Shown: positions 63,501-64,000 of the stretch, in pieces
How positions within the stretch are numbered: the stretch's first letter is position 1
How the letters are laid out: every line of letters begins with the position of its first letter
Source of the DNA: Antedon mediterranea
Taxonomy: Eukaryota > Echinodermata > Crinoidea > Comatulida > Antedonidae
Direction: 5' to 3'
DNA: 64,000 nucleotides
NCBI RefSeq assembly: GCF_964355755.1
Contig: NC_092673.1
Location: 28,089,001-28,153,000, forward strand
Program-made: the position numbers and the translations under genes
Notes under the pieces: model-generated
Database searches by the model: none
Told to the model about the DNA's origin: nothing
What the model saw: the letters and a program-made list of their open reading frames with translations, nothing else

Positions 63501-64000
63501 TGTGAAACAGGAACCCATGATTGCACTGGTGTAAAAGAACTGTGTTCTAACACAGGGGGAGGATATGCATGCCAATGTGAATCTGGCTACAGTTATAATA
63601 GTAATCAGGTTTGTGAAGGTGAGAAAACATCATTTTTGTATTCAACTTCTCACTAAGATCTTCATTAGTGAAGGATGGGACCAAACACCCTTAAAACAAA
63701 CCAGTCCAAATTGCACGAGACCATGTGGCTATGTTTGTGGGTGTGTACTAGTACACACACACAAACCAATGTAACCAATTACTCGCTCAAATCATCAAGA
63801 GAATCTTTGGTTGAATTTCTTTTTAAAAGGAGATTTGAAATTAGTAGCGCCATACGGTACATCAGGTTTTAGTAGGAGATAGATTGAATATTTTATGTAC
63901 TTTTTTCATTTAGATATAAATGAGTGTAACAATAATTCCTTGTGTACTACTGGTAACGAAGTTTGCATCAATCTGCCTGGAAACTATGCATGTGATTGTG
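15436..64000 (+). CDS. Gene 2: giant MUC4-type mucin (signal peptide, mucin repeats, NIDO, AMOP, VWD, EGFs, SEA), 3' incomplete
   Basis: Exons in order: 15436-15511, 21757-46416, 46557-46988, 47363-47523, 47657-47803, 48211-48378, 48567-49110, 49744-49923, 50027-50146, 50792-50994, 51281-51368, 51530-51721, 51933-52043, 52151-52408, 56196-56384, 56472-56650, 57250-57430, 57726-57869, 58104-58226, 58462-58578, 58990-59112, 59522-59641, 60238-60372, 60623-60739, 61107-61247, 61391-61513, 61707-61829, 62049-62161, 62442-62682, 63022-63153, 63490-63618, 63914 to the edge. All phases match, giving about 9,950 codons without a stop. Approximate residues: signal 1-25, mucin to 8245, beta domain to 8389, NIDO to 8649, AMOP to 8830, VWD to 9114, Ig-like to 9237, EGFs to 9719, SEA to 9837, then EGFs. 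NIDO-AMOP-VWD-EGF after a serine/threonine repeat is the MUC4 plan; SEA is additional. A membrane anchor probably follows downstream, as in gene 1. Least certain is the link from exon 1 to exon 2 over 6.2 kb. Confidence 0.82.
15551..15721 (+). pseudogene. Fragment of a LINE reverse-transcriptase C-terminus
   Basis: One frame reads [20 protein letters not shown], then [19 protein letters not shown], and ends at TAG 15719-15721. The F-x-x-R-V-x-R-x-W-N-x-L pattern followed by a phenylalanine-lysine helix is the common tail of non-LTR retrotransposon ORF2 proteins. It is a 5'-truncated relic starting only about 40 bases after the gene 2 signal exon, inside intron 1. Confidence 0.6.
15722..16620. 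other. Gene 2 intron 1, AT-rich segment
   Basis: Open frames of about 65 codons are present but lack splice context, codon character or family motifs. I see nothing here that can be supported as a gene. Confidence 0.4.
16621..18085. repeat. Tandem array, 67-bp unit, about 22 copies
   Basis: The unit contains CATTTTGGTGCTTCGTACAG, then TAGGCCTAAGTAAATTTAC and AAAGGTTCATTTTATCTTAT. Its start recurs exactly every 67 bases from 16625 to 18032. Copies differ by single bases, for example TAGAGTAG for TACAGTAG in three copies, and TTTTCATT or TTTCCATT at the junction. It ends where the last unit runs into TTTTATGTTTTC. It is an intronic minisatellite in gene 2 intron 1. Confidence 0.92.
18745..19495. 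repeat. Two GACAGACC arrays with shared flanks bounding a CG-rich segment
   Basis: GCATAATGATACTGGACCGACAG... at 18748 and GCATAGTGATACCGGACCGACAG... at 19412 each lead into (GACAGACC)n and end GACATAGTGAACTATAG followed by ACTAAAAAGG. The 5' copy also has a GTCGCGTCCACGCGAC palindrome. Between them are GCGCGCGTAA-like patches (19030-19170). The direct terminal copies suggest a repeat-element family present as two adjacent copies or as a pair of ends. Confidence 0.5.
19496..21756. other. 3' part of gene 2 intron 1
   Basis: AT-rich sequence without recognisable coding. It ends in a pyrimidine-rich stretch CTTTCTTTTTTC and the acceptor GTATAG at 21751-21756. Nothing else is seen. Confidence 0.45.
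21757..46416 (+). CDS. Gene 2 giant mucin exon: 8,220 codons of Thr/Ser/Pro repeats
   Basis: A single open exon of 24,660 bp (411 x 60) is bounded by acceptor GTATAG|CT and donor TTTAA|GTGAGT, both phase 1. After about 12 unique residues it is built of a 20-residue, 60-bp unit, consensus [20 protein letters not shown], about 410 copies. The consensus is 45% Thr, 10% Ser and has no Cys. Variants swap Ala/Thr/Val before Pro, Glu/Asp before Ser-Thr-Thr, and Glu-Gln-Ser for Glu-Val-Ser, Glu-Lys-Ser or Gln-His-Ser. Length changes are whole codons (an extra Asp or Tyr before Glu-Gln-Ser; units short by one to three residues). Such density of Thr/Ser with regular Pro implies dense mucin-type O-glycosylation and an extended rod, by analogy with MUC4, MUC5B and MUC16 central exons. 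The edges (to about 23.6 kb and after about 44.4 kb) are more diverged than the centre. Confidence 0.92.
21840..46376 (+). repeat. 60-bp coding VNTR with higher-order repeats
   Basis: Besides the 60-bp period there are longer duplications. A marker CAACATTCTACAAC occurs at 23934, 25428, 27042, 28482, 29982, 31668, 32928, 34011 and 40638, giving successive blocks of 1494, 1614, 1440, 1500, 1686, 1260 and 1083 bp, then a 6.6-kb gap. A block at about 36241-39110 recurs at about 41167-44036 with a constant 4,926-bp offset, shown by the rare words CTGTAGCTAC (36601/41527) and ATCATCCGAA (37421/42347 and 38621/43547). GAATCCCCAACAGG at 24507 and 26181 gives an offset of 1,674 bp. The sense strand of the consensus unit is 43% A, 28% C, 13% G and 15% T. 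Confidence 0.9.
46557..46988 (+). CDS. Gene 2 unidentified beta-rich domain between mucin and NIDO
   Basis: One symmetric phase-1 exon of 144 residues. It alternates polar and hydrophobic residues ([55 protein letters not shown]), suggesting a beta-sandwich, with four cysteines in the second half. It does not show the cysteine pattern of EGF, VWD, Sushi or AMOP. I do not recognise the family. Its position suggests a spacer or folded cap between the glycosylated rod and the NIDO module. Confidence 0.75.
47363..48869 (+). CDS. Gene 2 NIDO domain, exons 47363-47523, 47657-47803, 48211-48378, 48567-(48869)
   Basis: The domain opens [13 protein letters not shown], continues with ENGVFFFKK, the hallmark [13 protein letters not shown], then [33 protein letters not shown] and [11 protein letters not shown]. 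These are in the order expected for the nidogen-type NIDO domain of MUC4, SUSD2, tectorin and nidogen. Internal introns are phase 0. NIDO is extracellular and its biochemical role is poorly defined. Confidence 0.88.
48870..50146 (+). CDS. Gene 2 AMOP domain, exons (48870)-49110, 49744-49923, 50027-50146
   Basis: It begins [15 protein letters not shown], then [17 protein letters not shown]. In the next exon come [20 protein letters not shown] and a tail of aromatic-rich residues. In the last exon come [19 protein letters not shown] and [12 protein letters not shown]. The C-x-x-W, C-P-C, C-C and C-x-x-Y spacing matches AMOP (adhesion-associated domain in MUC4 and other proteins). It directly follows NIDO and precedes VWD, as in MUC4 and SUSD2. 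Confidence 0.86.
49231..49619. repeat. Intronic tandem array, 56-bp unit, 7 copies
   Basis: The unit GTAGTACCTCACCTTTGG, ending in GACTAGCTTGTTTAAAT, repeats at 49231, 49287, 49343, 49399, 49455, 49511 and 49567 with few changes. It lies in the intron 49111-49743 between two AMOP exons. Confidence 0.92.
50147..50791 (+). other. Gene 2 intron with probable LINE/SINE 3' tail
   Basis: The words GAAATGCATTTTTTGCCTGAATAAATAATAATAA (about 50550-50600, quoted in part as GCATTTTTTGCCTGAATAAA) with (ATA)n look like a retroposon 3' end. The rest of the intron is AT-rich and unassigned. Confidence 0.35.
50792..52408 (+). CDS. Gene 2 von Willebrand D domain with GDPH site, exons 50792-50994, 51281-51368, 51530-51721, 51933-52043, 52151-52408
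   Basis: It starts [20 protein letters not shown] (GDPH at 50803-50814), continues [18 protein letters not shown] and [18 protein letters not shown], then [14 protein letters not shown], closing in [16 protein letters not shown] and [14 protein letters not shown], a region also seen after the D domain of MUC4-type proteins. MUC4 is cut at its GDPH sequence between Asp and Pro to give two subunits; the same could occur here, by inference. Five exons with matching phases (1-0, 0-1, then 1-1) carry it. Confidence 0.88.
52451..55973 (+). mobile_element. Helitron-like element, copy 4, carrying a nested hAT-like insertion
   Basis: Starts TCTATATATAAATTTACG after A at 52450 and ends with the palindrome CTAGATGGTACGC...GCGTACCATCTAG at 55973 before T, the same ends as copies 2 and 3. 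Its interior is split by a 2,051-bp element at 52527-54577. There is also about 200 bp of extra sequence near 55140-55345 that is absent from copy 3. Without these it is about 1.25 kb. It lies in the gene 2 intron 52409-56195 between VWD and the Ig-like domain. Confidence 0.62.
52527..54577. mobile_element. hAT-like DNA transposon (non-autonomous) inside Helitron copy 4
   Basis: Inverted termini CAGGCCCGTAT at 52527 and ATACGGGCCTG ending at 54577. The flanks read ..GGTATAT and TATATAAAGT.., while the empty site in copies 1-3 reads GGTATATAAAGT, so TATAT is a 5-bp target duplication (52522-52526 and 54578-54582). Beside the left end are long G and C runs with GTGCGT...ACGCAC. A 325-bp stretch is tandemly duplicated (52879-53203 and 53204-53528). 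No transposase frame is visible. The class is inferred from the ends and target size. Confidence 0.58.
55985..56127. repeat. MITE-like repeat, copy A
   Basis: Sequence ACATTATCAAACTTTATGTGAC...GTTTGATAGTGTAGACAGAGCTTA has inverted ends and matches the element at 62178-62311. A lone end GTTTTGATAGTGTAGACAAAACTTA occurs at about 48049-48073. It lies just after Helitron copy 4. Confidence 0.5.
56196..56650 (+). CDS. Gene 2 Ig/cadherin-like domain after VWD, exons 56196-56384 and 56472-56650
   Basis: Residues [12 protein letters not shown], a [15 protein letters not shown] core, [12 protein letters not shown] and [17 protein letters not shown] form an Ig-like beta sandwich with the FTWTP motif seen in MUC4/SUSD2-type and putative-Ig (He_PIG-like) modules. 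It ends [12 protein letters not shown], the start of the first EGF-like loop. The exons are phase 1 to 1 and 1 to 0. Confidence 0.75.
56651..57249 (+). other. Gene 2 intron with probable LINE tail on the minus strand
   Basis: AAATTCAAATTCAAATAAAC and the AT-rich run that follows look like a reversed retroposon 3' end. A short (TA)n (about 57025-57040) and (AC)n (about 57080-57110) follow. No coding seen. Confidence 0.35.
57250..61829 (+). CDS. Gene 2 EGF block: eleven EGF-like exons
   Basis: Exon 57250-57430 (phase 0 to 1) completes [16 protein letters not shown] and adds a further EGF-like module with [13 protein letters not shown]. Then come one-exon modules, all phase 1: 57726-57869 (DYDEC), 58104-58226 (DVDEC), 58462-58578 (DVDEC), 58990-59112 (DIDEC), 59522-59641 (AVSSC, no calcium motif), 60238-60372 (DVNEC), 60623-60739 (DIDEC), 61107-61247 (DVNEC), 61391-61513 (DYDEC) and 61707-61829 (DINEC). 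Most have the N-T-x-G-[SG]-[FY]-x-C hydroxylation/calcium consensus. The modules would form a stiff calcium-dependent rod between the VWD/Ig region and the SEA domain. Confidence 0.87.
59642..60237 (+). other. Gene 2 intron without recognised content
   Basis: The 596-bp intron between EGF exons holds only a short imperfect palindrome near 60110-60140 (ATGGTATCCGCC...GCGGATAACCAT). The introns 46989-47362, 47804-48210, 58579-58989, 59113-59521, 62683-63021 and 63154-63489 are likewise unassigned, apart from the MITE end noted near 48050. Confidence 0.4.
60885..60960 (+). repeat. Possible tRNA-derived SINE head
   Basis: GAGTGGAGTGGTTTGGATGC resembles an A box and TTGCGTCAAATTCTCTCGCG a degenerate B box, about 40 bases apart, with GGCTACCAATCCCTTGGTCC between them. 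It lies in the gene 2 intron 60740-61106. The match is weak. Confidence 0.35.
62049..62682 (+). CDS. Gene 2 SEA domain, exons 62049-62161 and 62442-62682
   Basis: First exon (phase 1 to 0): [19 protein letters not shown] and a stretch ending at Gln. Second exon (phase 0 to 1): [52 protein letters not shown], then a closing strand. The strand-helix-strand order and the position of the phase-0 intron match the gene 1 SEA domain. The central G-S-x-V-V cleavage sequence is absent: the corresponding turn reads GGIETSFAV, so self-cleavage is unlikely. Confidence in the SEA call is moderate because of this divergence. Confidence 0.68.
62178..62311. repeat. MITE-like repeat, copy B
   Basis: TGTCTACACTATCAAACTTT at one end and AATAGTGTAGACAGAGCTTA at the other are inverted, and the interior (TGTGACAA, TGATGTGC, TATGGACA) follows copy A at 55985-56127. 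It lies inside the intron that splits the gene 2 SEA domain. Confidence 0.5.
63022..64000 (+). CDS. Gene 2 EGF modules after SEA, exons 63022-63153, 63490-63618, 63914 to window end
   Basis: The first encodes [19 protein letters not shown] and an unusual C-N-T-C-V-D-G-Y ending, without a calcium motif. The second begins [12 protein letters not shown] and the third [11 protein letters not shown], both calcium-binding type. The last exon is cut by the window edge in the middle of the module. A transmembrane region is expected downstream by comparison with gene 1, but it is not in view. Confidence 0.82.

Overview
The window is genomic DNA from an animal, most likely a marine invertebrate deuterostome and plausibly an echinoderm. 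This is inferred from intron-rich genes with GT-AG introns, an AT-rich background, frequent TAGGCCTA words, and abundant Helitron-like, hAT-like, SINE/LINE and MITE-like repeats. No species is assigned. It holds parts of two same-strand genes for large modular extracellular proteins.

Gene 1 (exons from 183 to 10909, 5' end outside the window) is the 3' half of a type-I membrane protein. It has six calcium-binding EGF modules, a SEA domain with an intact-looking autoproteolysis motif (GSIIVV), EGF-like modules, one transmembrane helix and a tyrosine-containing cytoplasmic tail. All fourteen exons join in frame to a TAG at 10907-10909. Intron 303-4133 holds three nested Helitron-like elements, and the next long intron holds a composite repeat with a tRNA-Glu-like segment.

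The spacer 10910-15435 has the gene 1 3' end, a perfect-looking hairpin repeat (11731-11893) and no gene that I can see.

Gene 2 (15436 to beyond 64000) is a giant MUC4-type mucin. A small exon (15436-15511) encodes a signal peptide and ends in phase 1. After an intron of about 6.2 kb, which contains a LINE fragment, a 22-copy 67-bp tandem array and GACAGACC arrays, comes a single 24,660-bp exon (21757-46416). That exon encodes 8,220 codons of Thr/Ser/Pro repeat with a 20-residue unit ([20 protein letters not shown] and variants, about 410 copies). About thirty ordinary exons follow: an unidentified beta-rich domain, NIDO, AMOP, VWD with a GDPH site, an Ig/cadherin-like domain, eleven EGF-like modules, a split SEA domain and further EGF modules running off the end. 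The visible coding part is about 9,950 codons.

The shared EGF-SEA-EGF layout, with SEA split by a phase-0 intron in both, suggests the two genes are tandem paralogues. Together they look like membrane-anchored or shed surface mucins. The main features of interest are the giant frame-preserving mucin exon with nested higher-order repeats, the contrast in cleavage motifs between the two SEA domains, and the Helitron-in-Helitron and hAT-in-Helitron nests.
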